Of a stretch of DNA of 64,000 nt, positions 63,553 to 64,000 are shown in pieces. Position numbers and translations under genes: made by a program. Position 1 is the first letter of the stretch; every line of letters starts with the position of its first letter. A model generated the notes under the pieces. That model worked only from the letters and a program-made list of their open reading frames with translations. It did not search any database and had not been told where the DNA came from. The stretch is from an uncultured Phycisphaerae bacterium (GTDB taxonomy: Bacteria > Planctomycetota > Phycisphaerae > UBA1845 > Fen-1342), in assembly GCA_937928595.1 (NCBI GenBank), contig CALGJV010000031.1, positions 1-64,000 of the forward strand, given 5' to 3'.

Positions 63553-63725
63553 GAGTCGCGGGTTCCTGTGAGTGCGGCCGCGTGCGCCGTCCGCCCATGC
63601 CTACGCGCTGCACGCGCCCGCCGGTATCATACGGGCGACACCGGCGGGTCGAAACTTCAGCCCCGGCCCGACGGCCGAACCGGCAGGCACCGGCCGACCG
63701 GCAGGTCACCGGCCCGGAGGACCGC

Positions 63726-64000
63726 ATGCGCGTCGCGATCGTCGGCTTCCCGTACTCCGGCAAGTCCTCCGTCTTCCGCGCCCTATCGGGTTTGCCGGCC
63801 GATCATCTGAAGCTCGCCGAGGAGAACCTGGCGGCCGTGCACATTCCCGAGCCGCGGCTGGACTTGCTCGAGGAGGTGTTCAAGCCGAAGAAGCGGACCG
63901 AGGCGACGATGGACTTCGTCGACCTGCCCGGCAGCGCGGAGGGCGACGTGGGGAAGGCCGGGCTCGAGAAGCACCTGCCGACGCTGCGGCAGTGCGACGC
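63726..64000 (+). CDS. YchF/Obg-like GTPase, 3'-truncated
   Basis: The first 91 residues of a GTPase, cut by the right edge. G1 is GFPYSGKSSV (residues 7-16) and G3 is DFVDLPGSAEG (about 63-73), followed by GKAGLEKHLPTLRQCD. The start and the pattern resemble YchF-type Obg family GTPases. The domain that would separate YchF from related proteins lies outside the window. Confidence 0.7.
   Translation, partial: MRVAIVGFPYSGKSSVFRALSGLPADHLKLAEENLAAVHIPEPRLDLLEEVFKPKKRTEATMDFVDLPGSAEGDVGKAGLEKHLPTLRQCD

Overview
The window reads as two pieces of genome joined at about 10.7-10.87 kb. Bases 1 to about 10,670 look alphaproteobacterial, probably Acetobacteraceae-like: a dihydroorotase-family amidohydrolase cut by the left edge, a multi-PAS HWE-type histidine kinase with its small response regulator, a CaCA cation exchanger, a TPR-methyltransferase, and flhA-flhF-flhG on the minus strand. 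From about 10,873 to the right edge everything fits one high-GC planctomycete. The strongest evidence is a 16S rRNA gene carrying the exact planctomycete form of the 338 region (ACACCTACGGGTGGCTGC). Membrane pyrophosphatase, a FliW-CsrA-flagellin locus and several small lipoproteins without recognisable families agree with this. Nothing mobile lies at the join, so an assembly chimera is more likely than transfer.

Layout of the planctomycete part. 10.9-15.2 kb: an E1-like adenylyltransferase with a coupled membrane protein, a small lipoprotein, a secreted proline-rich protein and a phosphoglycolate-phosphatase-like HAD enzyme. 15.3-18.5 kb: K+-independent proton pyrophosphatase and bS21. 18.9-24.7 kb: a very large membrane Ser/Thr kinase overlapping purD, then a glyoxalase-fold protein. 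24.9-28.4 kb: two tandem paralogous PAS-kinase-receiver hybrids with a Cys/His cluster. 28.5-30.4 kb: gmk-rpoZ-coaC and a membrane-anchored YbjQ-like protein.

30.7-44.6 kb is a flagellar operon in the order small ORF-flgF-flgG-flgA-flgH-flgI-rod-binding protein-flgN-flgK-flgL-fliW-csrA-flagellin-flagellin. It encodes the distal rod, P and L rings, hook-filament junction, filament and the FliW/CsrA system that matches flagellin synthesis to export. 44.7-48.8 kb holds a minus-strand envelope-stress type operon (ECF sigma, zinc anti-sigma, CnrX/Spy-like protein, four-helix membrane protein, cardiolipin synthase) and a divergent small lipoprotein. 48.9-55.9 kb holds a coiled-coil repeat protein, an alpha/beta hydrolase, FabI, a lipoprotein, UDP-glucose dehydrogenase and AmrS. 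56.0-58.0 kb is a beta-propeller lipoprotein.

58.3-60.34 kb is a stand-alone 16S rRNA unit with promoter, boxA, a leader-trailer processing stem and a T-tract terminator, and no 23S, 5S or tRNA after it. The 16S carries compensated substitutions in the 530-loop pseudoknot that also break the common 515F primer site. Downstream come a winged-helix-like unknown, a structured leader with alternative pairings ahead of a 30-residue hydrophobic peptide, an SDR, two lipoproteins and the start of a GTPase cut by the right edge.
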